64,000 nucleotides of DNA from Glandiceps talaboti (GCF_964340395.1 NC_135554.1:12142251-12206250), one strand, 5' to 3'. Positions 1-12,274 are shown, numbered from the stretch's first letter. Numbers and translations are program-made. Notes: generated by a model not told the origin, from the letters alone.

Positions 1-74
1 CGATATTGTCTTTGTAAGCTGTTCTGTATTAATGGACGATCCCTCAGAGTGACTTGATATAGCTCGCACATCGT

Positions 75-1722
75 GAGTATTTGTACCAGATGAGTTTAAA
101 TTTGCTAGGGTTAAACCTCTATTTAAAAAGAACAGTCGCTTGGAAGTCGGCAATTACAGGCCTGTCAGCATACTGAGTGTTACATCTAAGATTCTCGAAA
201 GGGCAGTTCATGTACAACTTGAAAAATATCTTAGCGACAATAGCATGATTTATCACCTACAATCTGGCTTTAGGGGTAACTATTCCACCGATACCTGTTT
301 AATTCATTTGCAGGACTATATCAGATCCCAAACAGCTTCTGGAAATTACACTGGCATGCTTCTATTAGATCTTCAAAAAGCATTTGACACCGTTGACCAC
401 ATTATTTTGTGCAAAAAGCTTAACCTTATGGGTATAGAATCAGTGCAATGGTTCCAGTCTTATCTAACTGGCAGAAAACAGTTAGTTAATGTAAATGAAA
501 CGAATTCAGATATCAAGGATATTCACTGTGGTGTTCCGCAAGGAAGTATTCTAGGGCCATTATTATTTCTATGCTATGTGAATGATATGGAAATTTCCAT
601 CAAATGTAAACTCCTACTTTATGCTGATGACAGTGCCATTTTAGTGTCACATAAGGACGTGCATCACATTGCCTCGGAGTTGGGCAAAGAACTTGAATCA
701 TGTAACAAATGGCTGATTGACAATAAGCTTTCTCTCCACCTTGGGAAAACAGAACTCATTCTATTCGGTTCGAAAAGCAAACTAAGTAAGGTTTCTGAAT
801 TCAAAATAACTTGTAATCAACATGATATTCATGCCAGCAAATCTGTCAAATACCTTGGGCTCGATCTTGATCAAAATCTATCAGGGCTCCAAATTGTTCA
901 GAATATCATTAAGAAAACCAATTCAAGGCTTAAGTTCCTTTACAGACAAGCAAATTTTCTCAACCAATACTCCCGTAAAACCCTTTGCTCTGCTCTGATC
1001 CAATGTCACTTTGATTATTCATGTTCATCCTGGTACTCTGCTCTTACCACAACTCTCAAAAAGAAACTCCAAATTGCACAAAACAAAATAATACGGTTCA
1101 TCCTTTCTATGGAGCCAAGATCACACATAGGTGCTGATCAGTTTGATGCCCTGGGTATGCTGGATGTCAAGGGTAGAGTGAGCCAGCTCCGATTCAACCA
1201 TGCTTTCAAAATATACAATAACTCCAGCCCGGAGTACTTGTCCCATCAGTTTACCAAAGTATCCTCTGTTCATAACTATGGTACTAGGGGAAGTAGGTAC
1301 AATTTTCACCAGCCAATGATTAAAGGTCAGGCTGCAAATACGTTTTACGCTAATGCTATCAAGGACTGGAATAATCTACCAGTATCGATAAAACAGATAT
1401 CACAAAGGAATGTCTTCAAGAAAGCAGTCAAATCATATCTGTCCAGTACACTAAGGGACCACTAATACTGGAAACAGCGTGTTTATTCCCTATTAGCTAG
1501 TTTGCCTCGATAGCTTTCCTTTTCATCTGTTATTCTTTCCCATTCCATGTAGTCAAATACTTATGCTAATCCTGCCACTTTCTTGAATCACTGTACGGAC
1601 CCCACTGGAAACAAGTCTTTGACTTTCGTGGGTTATCCAAGTAATTCAACAATTTGTACCAGTTTTTATTTGTATATCTGCACTGTCGATCTTGTTGTTT
1701 TACTGAAATAAACTAAACTAAC
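75..1722 (+). mobile_element. 5'-truncated LINE copy with 3' UTR and short tandem tail
   Basis: The RT ORF is followed by about 255 bases of 3' UTR (1466-1722). This contains a GGACCCC...GGAAACAAG...GGGTTATCC block and ends in GAAATAAACTAAACTAAC, a short tandem tail of the kind LINEs use instead of poly(A). The right end is taken at about 1722, where the tail stops; the left end is a 5' truncation. Confidence 0.75.
77..1465 (+). CDS. Non-LTR retrotransposon reverse transcriptase, nearly intact
   Basis: The reading frame is open from an in-frame TGA at 74-76 to the stop at 1465. It carries the ordered motifs of a LINE reverse transcriptase: VKPLFKK, NYRPVSIL, the palm-domain LLLDLQKAFDTVDH, CGVPQGSILGPLLF, the catalytic YADDS near 620, then KYLGLDLD and a thumb region ending with IKDWNNLP. 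The endonuclease part is missing, so the copy is 5'-truncated at about position 75. The first ATG is not obvious and the ORF only makes sense as part of the element. The Rex1/Babar- or Daphne-like affiliation is from memory of motif style and is weak; the RT identity is certain. No stops interrupt 441 codons, which suggests a fairly young insertion. Confidence 0.93.
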   Translation, partial: VFVPDEFKFARVKPLFKKNSRLEVGNYRPVSILSVTSKILERAVHVQLEKYLSDNSMIYHLQSGFRGNYSTDTCLIHLQDYIRSQTASGNYTGMLLLDLQKAFDTVDHIILCKKLNLMGIESVQWFQSYLTGRKQLVNVNETNSDIKDIHCGVPQGSILGPLLFLCYVNDMEISIKCKLLLYADDSAILVSHKDVHHIASELGKELESCNKWLIDNKLSLHLGKTELILFGSKSKLSKVSEFKITCNQHDIHASKSVKYLGLDLDQNLSGLQIVQNIIKKTNSRLKFLYRQANFLNQYSRKTLCSALIQCHFDYSCSSWYSALTTTLKKKLQIAQNKIIRFILSMEPRSHIGADQFDALGMLDVKGRVSQLRFNHAFKIYNNSSPEYLSHQFTKVSSVHNYGTRGSRYNFHQPMIKGQAANTFYANAIKDWNNLPVSIKQISQRNVFKKAVKSYLSSTLRDH

Positions 1723-1740
1723 CCCGGCCCCTCAGCGCAT

Positions 1741-2870
1741 CAGTTTACTAAAGTCTCTTGAAATATAGTCCAGAAGTGTTTTATATTTTGCGTAGAGATA
1801 ATATGAATACTATAATATAGGAAGGGTCTTAATATGTATTTCAATCTTAAATAACACGTTTTCCATTTGCACTGCAATTAAAAATGTTTCTAAAATGTGT
1901 AATTTATGAAGTGTTTAAATTAATATTATATTATATCATGCTACTATGCGCCATTCTGATTGGATAATAACTGTGGTAAAATCCCATTTTACCACGGCTG
2001 GCTACTGTTGGTTACTGTAGTCCAAATAATTCCACTGATGACCTTGCGATCGAAAGAAACGATCGATCAGTGGCTTCAACATCACTGGCCATGGCTGATA
2101 AGGTACAAGTTCTCCCATGCAACGAGCCGTCTCAGCGTCCTACTCTCGTTACGCGTTGAATCATTGTTGAATCAAGCAACACCAATTTAACCATCAGTCA
2201 AGTGCGCCAGGATTATTTCAAAACTGTACATTTTCAGGTTCGGTCAATGTTCAATTTGTTAACCATTAAATTAAAGTAGACTGTGTAACGTCGTGTCTCT
2301 GATTTACTGTCTCGCGCTTTCTCGATCTCCGATTCAACTGGTTCAACGCCGAGACATCTATTATTAGCAGTGTACAAGATTGTATTGTTCTTATGTAAAT
2401 ATCCAAACAAAATTGTTACTTTCTTTGACCTCTTGCCCCGTTTTCTTTGTTGCTAGTTTTCAACGCGTTTTCGTTATGCATTATATGATGTAAATAAAGT
2501 AATTCATCAATGCAATGCAATGCAGTGTATGGTTTGTGTTCATGCAATGTGTGTGTGATTGGGCGACATAAACGTATCCACTCATCAAAATATGCTCGTT
2601 CCCGACAATCTATCACCGACGATCTTTTTCTGTACGTGCGAATTCGGCTTTTCAGGCATATAAATAACCACAGAATCACATTTATAAGAAATATACACAT
2701 ATTTTGATATAATATAATAGCAATAACTCCCGCCGAAGGCGGGTATACACTCGAATTTGGTACAATTCGCTCCATATAGCACTCGCCATTCGGCTCGTGC
2801 TATATGTCGCGAATTGTACCAAAATCTCGTGTATACCCGCCTTCGGCGGGGGTTATTGCTTAAATAAATG
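1741..2870 (+). repeat. Arm 1 of a 1.1-kb inverted dispersed repeat (partner 11683-12900)
   Basis: This segment matches the reverse complement of 11683-12900 almost throughout. Shared landmarks are the blocks around 1790-1910, the TACCACGGCTGGC block near 1990, the ATGGCTGATAAGGTACAAG block near 2090 and the GCATTATATGATGTA block near 2478. It ends in a fold-back hairpin at 2722-2857. The arm contains a broken version of the short ORF at 12275-12550: seven bases are missing near 2190, which shifts the frame. Confidence 0.85.
2722..2857. repeat. Fold-back (long hairpin) element, copy 1
   Basis: An imperfect 136-base palindrome. The left arm starts AATAACTCCCGCCGAAGGC and the right arm ends GCCTTCGGCGGGGGTTATT. 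The inner arms around GGTACAATTCG and CGAATTGTACC also pair, leaving a short loop near 2788. An AT-rich flank (TATATTATATC type) adjoins both copies. This is the structure of a fold-back or MITE-like DNA element. Confidence 0.8.
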
Positions 2871-3254
2871 ATTGTGTGACCAACCACTGCAAATGAATCC
2901 TAAAATTTGAATATGTTCACATGGAAAAAAGTTTCCTCATGGTGCAATTTTGCACTATTTTTTCCATAATAAGTAATATATATATATATTTACTTGTTCA
3001 TTGATTTGCTAATTTATTTATGTCAGTGATGGGCTAAAAATCCAAGAAAAAAGTGTAGCCAGACCAGCAGTTGTAAGTAGACATCCTGTCAGCCAATTTA
3101 ACTTATAATAGTCTTTATTTGTGATTTTATGAGTGTCCATGATTCAACAACTTTGTGCACTGGTTCAATTCTGAAGTAAGTATAAATATGGAATAAGTTA
3201 ATACATGTAGCAACTGCTGGCAAATCTATGTGTTGCTGTATCTGTGTTTCATCT

Positions 3255-3445
3255 GTGCGTATTTTTGTTAGTGGTTTCAGGGGGGGGGGGCATGGAATAA
3301 AAACAAGAAGTCTTAAGGGGGGGGGCAGATAATTTATACCAGTTTTTGTAGGGGGGGGGCACCAATAAAAATCCCTTGCTTCATTAGAAATCCTCCGGCC
3401 TCCCCCTGGAAATTAAAAATGTACACTCCCTTATTGGTATAAGAA
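3255..3445. repeat. G-run-bearing dispersed repeat (copy 1)
   Basis: Three oligo-G runs (about 3281-3290, 3318-3326, 3350-3358) are followed by a CTCCGGCCTCCCCCTGG block and an ACTCCCTTATTGG end. Related sequence, in part or inverted, lies at 8590-8745 and 16440-16590, so this is a repeat family and not a gene. Confidence 0.5.
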
Positions 3446-4012
3446 CGAACACTAGCTTCATTTTGTGAGTACTATTCATATGCTAGTTTAGGGGCCCATT
3501 TTACCACTGCCAGCCGTGGTAAAATGGGATTTTACCACAGTTATTATCCAATCACAATGGCACATAGTAGCATGATATATATAATATAATTAGGCATATA
3601 CGTGGCTGTGACTGAACTGATCACAGGTAGGTGAGAATTTTGCTGAAGCTTGTTCCTATTCTCATGATGAAGTTCCCACAGCTAATTGCGCTGTACGTTG
3701 ACTGTTATACATAATTATAAATTTGCCAGTCTACATTCGGAAATAATCACAATTCATGTAACAACACTTACGTCATTGCCGCACTAGTCATAACAATGGA
3801 ATACAATATACGTTTCTATTTAACACATATTTGGTTTATAAAAACACGATTGGAACTATTTTGAGATAATTGGATTTTGATTAATTAGTCAAAGAAATTT
3901 AAAAAATTGCTACCAGGATAGCATGAGTCTTATACGTAGAGGTACTTTTATTTTTATTTAGAATACATTTCATTATATCTAAAAAATCATGTAAATTATC
4001 GATGTAGTTATA
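3430..4012. repeat. Composite of two dispersed repeats
   Basis: Positions 3430-3595 repeat 12572-12725 in the same orientation. The shared part includes a small hairpin, CCCATTTTACCAC facing GTGGTAAAATGGG. Positions 3590-4012 match the reverse complement of 28442-28845, for example the CTAATTGCGCTGTACGTTGAC block near 3682. No coding sequence is seen here. Confidence 0.8.
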
Positions 4013-4264
4013 TCGCGTATATTTAGCAATGCCCCATCTGGATCATCGGCAGTACTGCCGATTTTACATGTCACACATACCGAGCAAATGTCATTAAAAT
4101 AACGGAACAAAGTCATATTCAGACAAATTCTACTTACGTTTTAAACTAAATTTTATATTATATGTATATCACAAGGTTATAAGCGATAATCTTGGTTGAG
4201 AAACCACAGCACCGGTACCGTGCACTACCTTGTCACAGTTTCGAATCTTGTTATTTTAAAATGA

Positions 4265-4430
4265 AAAACAAATTATGTTATGTAAAACGACACACTACAA
4301 ATTGTACATGTGTAGTAACTGTTTTTCTTTCTATTTAATATTGCAAAAATCTATTTACAATAAGTGTAACAGTAGGTGTCGGCAGCAGAAAATGAATACA
4401 TTTATCTTTTATAAAACAAAAAACATAGGT
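4265..4430 (+). repeat. Dispersed repeat, direct copy at 36100-36270
   Basis: About 165 bases including CTGTTTTTCTTTCTATTTAAT and TTACAATAAGTGTAACAG are shared in the same orientation with 36100-36270. No gene is seen from 4013 to 4675 apart from this. Confidence 0.7.
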
Positions 4431-4674
4431 AAGCTGACTTCGCGACAGGTCACGCGATTGCGTAATTTGAGTAACCGTCAGCCGCCATTTGTTGATGCGC
4501 GATGAAGAAAAAAGTGCGATGAAATAATGCAGTATTTGTAAAATTCAATTCAAAGATGTAGAAAAATATGTGGAAACCCTTATATGATAAATATATAATC
4601 CCACAAAATCAATGTTAGTTTTACGTCATAATGCTTCTCCTATGATTCCGCGGACTACAATTTCCCGATTAACA

Positions 4675-4733
<59 letters not shown>

Positions 4734-4895
4734 AATTCTAGCTATTTGGTGAACGTATGTAGAAGGGGTATGTAGACAAGAGGAACAATAGCATGATGTA
4801 TGTATGTATGCATGTATGTTTGTTTGTATGTATGTATGTATGTATGTATGTATGTATGTATGTATGTATGTATGTATGTATGTATGTATGTATGT
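4675..4895. repeat. (TA)n and (TGTA)n microsatellites
   Basis: A TA run at about 4677-4731 is followed by a TGTA run at about 4797-4892. The run translates as repeating MYVC but is not a gene. Confidence 0.95.
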
Positions 4896-5098
4896 TTTTT
4901 CGCTGGTTATTTTTGTTGGTTGGCTTTCTTTAATAGCAAAGAAAACTTAACTTCTGGATTGCCACACATACATTTGGTAATATTTTATTTCTTTAATTTG
5001 TAGCTTGATTACTGGTATTACACGTAGTTCCTTTATATCAACTTGTTGGACGATAACTAAGATTGTAAAAAACCGTGCGCCATTTGTAATTGGACAGA

Positions 5099-5770
5099 AT
5101 GAAAACCCACAAGTATAAACTAATAGGAATATCAGTTCTATTATTGATTGGGTGTGGAATTGTAGAGTTCGGTTTAACTTCTATTGGTGGTGCAAGTGAA
5201 GTGTCACGGATAAATGTTCATCATGAGTTGACCTCGGAAGGTCATACTGGTGAACTGCCACAGCTACAGGCATCTAATGATGTACACAAGATGTATACCT
5301 CCAATGTGACCTCACAAGTTACTGCCAATACTGGTCACTACACCAATGCCACTATCGAAGCTAAGTCAATCTACAACCGATATGGGTTTGTTAACGTTCA
5401 ATTCCTTAACCTAGGATTTCTCAATATAACAAAGAGCTGGATCTGTAATGTTGAGTGTCTTGGAATAATTTCATCGACTCTGTTCATAGTAAATGATATT
5501 GAAACTCATCGGCAACTGAAAAGTTGGAATCCACAACTAAACGTAGTTCTTGAATCGTTCGGTACGTCTGATTCTATGAAGTTTGGACAAGCTCAATACC
5601 ACAGACATGGATTGTTCCGAGCTAAAGTTGTCAACGACCTCCTGAAACATGGTATATCAGTTTTTAAGACCGAGGCTGATGCAGTGTGGTTTGGCAACCC
5701 CATCGACTATTTTCGGCGATACAATAATACCGACTTCATCGTGATGCATGATAAGTGTTCGAAAATGAAA
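5099..5770 (+). pseudogene. Nucleotide-diphospho-sugar transferase (Nucleotid_trans type), N-terminal half
   Basis: The frame opens at ATG 5099 with a short basic N-terminus and a hydrophobic segment (residues about 7-27, LIGISVLLLIGCGIVEFGL), typical of a Golgi type II membrane enzyme. A low-complexity stem with N-glycosylation sites follows. Then comes a catalytic-domain start: MKFGQAQYHRHGLFRAK and, near 5675, TEADAVWFGNPIDYF. The latter corresponds to the D.DAVW metal and sugar-nucleotide site of the PF03407 family. Recognisable protein ends near HDKC at 5757. The + frame then continues only as the antisense of a retrotransposon. The missing C-terminal half lies at 46257-46673 on the other strand. 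No intron is visible. Family assignment is firm; the acceptor is unknown. Confidence 0.85.
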
Positions 5771-6290
5771 CCGTCGCAGATGTTAAGGTACTGGTCTTTG
5801 CTTATAGCAACTGCTCCTGCTGAGATTTTATTGAGCATTTCTAGTCTAGCTGCTTTCCTGTGTTGTTCTAGTGATTTCCAATTGAGAGTTTGTATCATGT
5901 TGTTAACATTTGAACGATTTCTGTATCTGCTAGTAACATACCGGGCAGCACGCCTTTGTACTTTTTCTAGGTTGATTGCATCAGATTGTCTATATGGGTC
6001 ACAAACAGTTGTGGCATACTCAACCATAGATCTAACAAGTGTTTTGCATGCCTTTTGTTTAATTGCAGTGGATCCTATGTTGAGGTTTCTGCGTAGAAAA
6101 CCGAGGATTTTGTTTGCCTTATTACATATCAAGTTGGTGTGTTGGTGCCAGTCAAGTTCAGTTGTCAAAATGCACCCCAGGTACTTTTCGGATGAACTGT
6201 GTTTTATTGTCTTTCCATTTAATTTGTAGACATTGATTATCAGTGATCGTTTCCTTGTTATTGACAAGCCCTTGGCATGGAGATTGCACA
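5770..6290 (-). pseudogene. CR1-like retrotransposon RT, thumb region fragment
   Basis: Read leftward, this encodes SITRKRSLI, NGKTIKH, SEKYLGCIL and W..HTN, then a connector region ending KISAGAVAISKDQYL. That order is typical of the part after the YADD palm in CR1/Jockey-type RTs. It begins abruptly near 6290, where a 2.4-kb insert starts. It ends abruptly near 5770 without the usual ...IR.WN.LP ending, which is found instead at 46660-46900 on the + strand. The palm part of apparently the same copy is at 8731-9600. Confidence 0.8.
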
Positions 6291-8735
6291 TCGTACATAC
6301 ATGTAGAACTTGCATGTGTAGTCATTGTACCACAATGCATCCTTGGGTAAAACCACCAAAAAAACATCGCTTAGTGTATAGGACACGCATGCGTACTAAT
6401 CATTGAGCCGATATGTTGCCGCTTGTGGGCGCTGTGCAAGCTATTAAACAAAAAATGTAAGTGCATAAAATAAACCATAAACAAATAGCTATAAATATAC
6501 ATTCAAATATAACATAAACTCTGTCTCTTGATACATCCAATACATACGGTATGGCGTCACAACACTGCACCATGGCCACCTTTAAGCAACAGTTATTTGT
6601 TAGAAAATTGACTTCTCACTATTGCACGCCATGAGTTGCATTGTGTTATCTTGTGGTACAAAAACTTGCAAGTGTAGCTGTACATGTAAAACATAAGAAA
6701 TGAAATACCTTAAGATTTACTGGCTCTAAAATCTGTTCCTCCATTGACCTGAACATGTTGAATTGTGTACAAACATAACCATTTTAGGACACTTTGAAAT
6801 AATATGTGGCAAACACTGTGACTGAAAGTGCCTGACCCAGCCTGTGTCTAGATATTGGATATTCAATGTCCATGTATATAGTTAGTCTAGTTCCTATACA
6901 TTTTTGTACATATAATGTATGATAACTACGATCATCTCCATTAGAAGTTCCAAATTGATTTATGGTTGAGATCAATAGTTCAATGTTGGGTAAACACTAA
7001 ATTCTTTTATTGAGGGGTGGGGTGAGAGGAGGTCTTTTATAATGAAATCTGTTTTCTACTCCAATACAAACATTTCTAAAAATGTTAAATTGAAAAATTG
7101 GAAAAAATTTGTTATGCATGGCCCTAAAATACATTATTGTGCCAACAAAAAAAGCTATTTTTTCCTCACTACATACTGGCTTTGTATTCATAGCACTACT
7201 GATTTGAAATTGATTGTGCTGTCTGCAACAATTTTACCAATTTAGTTAGAAGGGGTGAGGAAGGGGTTCTGAGGCCTTACTAAAAGAATTAGTTTTTTTA
7301 CCTACTGATCTCACCCCTAATATGTTGATTTATCATACATGTACAAACTATTGAACTGTTACTTGGCATAGCTATAGTACAAACTACCGGTACATGTCTT
7401 ATCAAAAATAAATTTTCTTTGTTTGTGTTTCACTTCTTCTCTGATACCTGTGACCATCACCAAGTTTAATACATGTTACCAGGCTACATATGAAACCCCC
7501 TTTTGTCTTGCTATTGTTTTACACCATAAACTACCAAGAACGAAATATATTCCAAGGTGAACACAATATTAATCGGATTCTCAGAGAATATATATTATGT
7601 GAATGACTGATAAACAAAGTTATAAACACAGACTTGTTTGATGATGATCTAGTAAAGGGCTATTTACTGTAGCCAGAACTTCTATAGTACTGACACGGTG
7701 CAAAGTTATGAGGAAAATTAGATTTTACATCTCCTCTGGAATATCTAGTATCCACATTGAGTGACTGTATACTGAGAGTAAAATTTTGTCAGCAGATCAT
7801 AATGTTACATTTCCTTGGTATTAGAGTGTATTTATTTTTAAGACTATCATGTTGCCAGCAATATACTGGACAACATAGCCAGTAGTAAATGAATTGAATT
7901 AGTAATCTAGTTTAGAAAGTGCTGTAGTACAGAAAACATTTTATGACATGTTTTAATTTCTATTTTGAAACCAATGACATTTATCACATTTCATTATTCA
8001 AAACCTTTCAAAATTATCAGCGTGGTCAATGAATGAGGGGGGGGGGGTGGAGTTTTGAGTCAGTGCCATGATTAAACTGAACAATTGCCGTGAGGAGTGC
8101 AAACATGTATATGTATGGAAAGCCCGAGTTGTGTTAAGTCTAAAGAAAACAATATATTGACTATATGATGTGAACATATCTTTATATGATGTAAACAATT
8201 CATTATACGATGCAGATACATCATTATGTGTGACAGTTACGGACATGGGTTTACAAGTATATTAACTCCATTTATAATATTGTACTAGATAATTAGCTGA
8301 ATTAATAAATATTAATAGTTCACTCAATCTAAGAGATATCCCAGAATTTTTGGTTACTAAACCATGAATATTTTGTACGGCCATGAACAGACAATCATAC
8401 TTTTCATAGGGTTCCTATCTAAAGAGCTTTATACATGTGAAGCAATGGATTTGGGATAGCAATTTACCAGATACACTTAAAATTACTGAAAATGTAACAT
8501 GTAAGATTAATTGTGCAGTGTGCGGTATTATGCTTTGAGAATAGATTGTCTTTTGCAAGAACAAAAAGACTGTTTTTTGTCAACAGATGGGGGGGGGGGG
8601 TCATTGTGGTTTTTTTATTTGTCAGAGGGGGGGGGGGTTGGATTGTTTTGTGAATGAGTTGCAGGGGGTCACTATTTTTAAGTACAACATGAACAAAAAG
8701 TCACCGGCCCACCCCCGGCCGTAAAAACTGATCAC
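6290..8735. mobile_element. 2.4-kb insertion splitting the CR1-like element
   Basis: The two RT pieces on either side (...W*MSFHPDK ending at about 8731, and KGLSITRKR starting at about 6290) are consecutive parts of an RT, so this interval is an insert. Its edges share a short CCAT...AAGGG string that may be a target duplication. No coding region is seen. Positions 6960-7350 resemble 26500-26890, including a CTCACCCCTAATATGTTGA block. The right end (8590-8735) carries the G-run repeat. Transposon class is unknown. Confidence 0.55.
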
Positions 8736-9600
8736 TCCCTTATCTGGATGGAAGGACATTTACCACTTGTCTGCCCAGGCAGCTAACTTGTCAAAATCAG
8801 ATTGTAAAATTTGACTATCAGCTTCTGATGTAATGGTAAGGTATGCTATTGTGTCATCTGCAAACAGGCGTACAGTGGATTTCAAGCCTACGTGTATGTC
8901 ATTAATGTAGAATAGGAACAGTGACGGTCCCAATACAGACCCTTGTGGGACCCCTGATTCAACTGCTATAGTGTCTGACGATTCACCATCTGTGACAACT
9001 ATTTGGGTACGATGAAGTAGGAAAGATTGTATCCAAATTAGTGTTTTACCTCTTATACCAAAGTGATATAACTTGTGTATCAACAGATTGTGACTGACTC
9101 TGTCGAAGGCCTTGGAAATGTCCATTACTAGAACATCTGTCTGTTTACCATTTTCCATGTTGAGAGCTAGGTCGTCTTCGAGCTCAAGTAGATTGTAGTT
9201 GAGTTTCACAGGATCGACGCTGTCTGAATCCATGTTGTAATGGGTAAAGGATATTAATTGATTCTGTATGGTTCATGTTGTGTTTTGTTACTATGTGTTC
9301 TAGAAGTTTACAACATACACATGTAAGTGAGATTTTCAGCTTTTCACTTTTTTTGAATATTGGTGTCACAACAGCTTTGCGCCAATCATCTGGGATTTCG
9401 CTGCTATCATAGGACAGCTGAAAGATGGTGGTTAATATTGGTGTTATTTCGTCAGTGAGCTGCTTCTATATGTAAGGTTTAATGTTATCTGGACCAGCGG
9501 CTTTGTGAGGATTTAAGCCTGCCAGCAGCTTTCTGACTCCATTAGGAGATATGGTGATGTTTCCTGCTGTACTGCCATGTCATAACTGTCATCGCGTCAT
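8731..9600 (-). pseudogene. CR1-like retrotransposon RT, fingers and palm
   Basis: Read leftward from 9600: GLNPHKAAGPDNIKP, DDWRKAVVTPIFKK, then LYPLQHGFRQRRSCETQL, DVLVMDISKAFDRVSH, SGVPQGSVLGPSLFLFYIND and LFADDT, ending DKLAAWADKW. It is dead. It has an in-frame stop in the fingers (PYI*K), a small deletion after KKSEK where NYRP is expected, a frame change near 9230, and a stop in place of the residue after ADKW (W*MSFHPDK). The left limit near 9600 is a 5' truncation. It continues at 6290. Confidence 0.88.
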
Positions 9601-10770
9601 GACCAAGTAAGGTTAATAGGCCACATACATTCTCCTGTTATGATTTATAATGTTGCCGATATACAATGTAATACAATTTACAGTCCAAAGTAATTATATT
9701 ATTCCACGAAGTGTTTAGTAGTAGTATTTGTAATATGCAGCAGTACATTGACAGGTACAATTATTTTGATTATACAGTGTTGCAAAGTTTACTGAAAAGA
9801 TTATCGATTTTTTCCGACAACCTGCAGGCGCTCTGAGCTGTGCGAATGTGATAAAATTTGCGCCAGGTTTTTGAGCTATTGGTACTTATTTTACTGTTCA
9901 CAATATATTTGTGTGCCATTGTGGCGGAGTCAAATGATGTATCCATTCGTTGCAAAACTTGGCGTCAGATTTCTGTTTGCTATGAAGAAAGGTGTACTTG
10001 ATATTTAAGGATCATTTACAGAAATAATACCAACGTTAGATTTGTTTACGAATTACGTCGCTGTACCCCCATCGTCAATGTCGCTTATCAGATGTCACAC
10101 TAAATGATTGTGTTGCTTCCCATCAGAAAATTTAACTGAAGGTAAGGGAATTTTTTATCGTAACATTCAATCATGAAATCATCAGGTTTCTGGCAATTTC
10201 CATGACTTGTTTAGAAAGATTACAGTTCAATAATATTTGGAAGCAACAGCATAAAGTTATAGCGCTAAATATTACGTGATAACAATCAATCCCAGTCAAC
10301 CACATGGTGCAGTGGTATGTTTGTATCTCATGTGTATGGTACTGGACGGACTAGCCTGTCTGTCAGTGTCATATTTTGCTTCTTATCTTCAAGATGTTTT
10401 AAGAAAATAAAAATAGTCGTTGTCTGATCAACAGAATTTCTCTTCCACTGAAGTTAAGACAACATTTAGTTGTATTCTCATGTAAATGTTGTTGATCATG
10501 CATGATATGTCACACTGACCTCGTTTCCTTGGACGTCTGTATGAAACTATGTCAAGGGTTAAATTCACCGAGAACGAACACTTTCGCTACATTGCTAGTC
10601 TTGTTTTGCCGCGTAATCGTCAAATATTTTCCAGATAGTTATGAATAAATTTCTTATTTTACACTTTGGGCTTTTTAGTTTTGTCTGATAAAAGCCACCT
10701 TGAATACTATGTACTCACTTTATTTCACTTTCTCTTGATTGGGTTCATTACCATCCACAGAGTGACACGA
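9600..10770. other. No gene recognised
   Basis: About 1.2 kb of AT-rich sequence. I see no long ORF with protein-like composition, no RNA gene and no clear repeat. Confidence 0.5.
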
Positions 10771-10779
10771 AGCAGTTTC

Positions 10780-11475
10780 ATTGTCTTTCAAAAAAGTACC
10801 CTTCCTGTTCGTACTGAAGACTAACTGTATGTACATGTAGCATGGTGTATCGTCTACGACTATATTTGCCTTGTATTAGTTGTAAAATGAAATAAAATTT
10901 GAACATGCTGAACAGAACTATGGCCAGGCATGTCTTATTTTTGTTTTATTTATTTATTTATTTTGTTTTGACGTAACTGTACTGTGTTGTGTCTATATGA
11001 ACCTGTGTTTACCATGTCATTTTCCAGGTAGACACAAAAATGGCAACACTGAATTACAACATCAGTACAGCGCTGCGTCTTATTTCGAAAGATTCCACTT
11101 TGATCATGAGCCACTACCGAGGAACTCCTAAATTGGTCAGGGAACTCAGTTATATTTACATGCTTACTGGCTCGCGATCGGTAAAGGTTATTATTGTGAT
11201 TGGCAAGTATAGTGTGTATACTAGTATTTCTTTTAGAGTGTTGTGTTTTTTTGGTTCATTGTGCACGATTGAAATAGAAACAGGTGAAATGCACATAAAA
11301 TCGTAAGTGCTAATTCGTATTGGGGTAGGAAACGAGGTCAAGTCAAGTAATCTTTCAAAAAACTACCCGAAACAGTGTGTCATGGTGCCGTATATCGTCT
11401 ACCACTATTTTTGTCTCGTACAATGAAATAAAATTTGAACATGCTGAAGAGAACTATGGCTAGGCATGTCTTACA

Positions 11476-11511
<36 letters not shown>

Positions 11512-11600
11512 ACATGGGAGCGTGACGTATTCACTGCACTGTGCATCTGTGCTATGTCCATATGAACGTGTTTTCGCCGCGATGTATGTAATTATCCATT
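10780..11600 (+). repeat. Direct duplication of about 230 bases
   Basis: Positions about 10800-11015 and 11350-11590 share AATGAAATAAAATTTGAACA, GAACTATGG, AGGCATGTCTTA and, after a T-rich stretch, TATGAACGTG-type sequence. Between them, an ATG at 11040 opens 88 codons just after a good acceptor-like TTTTCCAG at 11020-11027. I do not recognise the product, and this may be only part of the repeat. A T34 run lies at about 11480-11511. Confidence 0.6.
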
Positions 11601-11682
11601 TATCCATGTAATTATATTTGCAATGCCTCTTTCTGTTTTTAAGTCAACTTCGTGTAAATTTTAGCATATTGTAAATTAAAGT

Positions 11683-11818
11683 AATAACCTCCGCCGAAGG
11701 CGGGTATACACGAGATTTTGGTATAATTCGCGACATGTAGCACGAGCCGAATGGCGAGTGCAATATGGAGCGAATTGTACCAAATTCGAGTGTATACCCG
11801 CCTTCGACGGAGGTTATT
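11683..11818. repeat. Fold-back (long hairpin) element, copy 2
   Basis: The same palindrome as 2722-2857: outer arms AATAACCTCCGCCGAAGGC and GCCTTCGACGGAGGTTATT, flanked by the same AT-rich sequence in inverse orientation. Arms differ at only a few positions. Confidence 0.8.
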
Positions 11819-12274
11819 GCTATTATATTATATCAAAATATGTGTATATTTCTTCTAAAAGTGATGCTGTGGTTATTTATATGCCTGAAAAGGCGAATTC
11901 GCACGTACAGAAAAAGATCGTCGGTAATAGATCGTCGGGAACGAGCATATTTTGATGAGTGGATACGTTCATGTCGCCCCCCCCCCCCACACACACACAC
12001 TGCATGAACACAAACCATACACTGCATTGCATTGCATTGCATTGATAAATTACTTTATTTGTACATCATATAATGCATAACGAAAACACATTGAAAACTA
12101 GCAACAACGAAAACGGGGCAAGAGGTCAAAGAAAGTAACAATTTTGTTTGGATATTTACATAAGAACAATGCAATCTTGAATTGTACACTACTAAAAATA
12201 GATGTCTCGGCGTTGAATCGGAGAAAGCTCGAGACAGTAAATCAGAGACGCGACGTTACACAGTCTACTTTAAT

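Noticed and set aside
4800-5003. Small protein with MYVC repeats (also at 20431-20803, 23111-23428, 36667-36927, 41018-41321)
   Set aside because: All are translations of TGTA, TG, GACA or CATA microsatellites.
5771-6229. Continuation of the + strand glycosyltransferase frame for about 150 more codons
   Set aside because: These codons are the antisense of a clear RT thumb domain on the minus strand and show no transferase motifs. The real C-terminal half is at 46257-46673.
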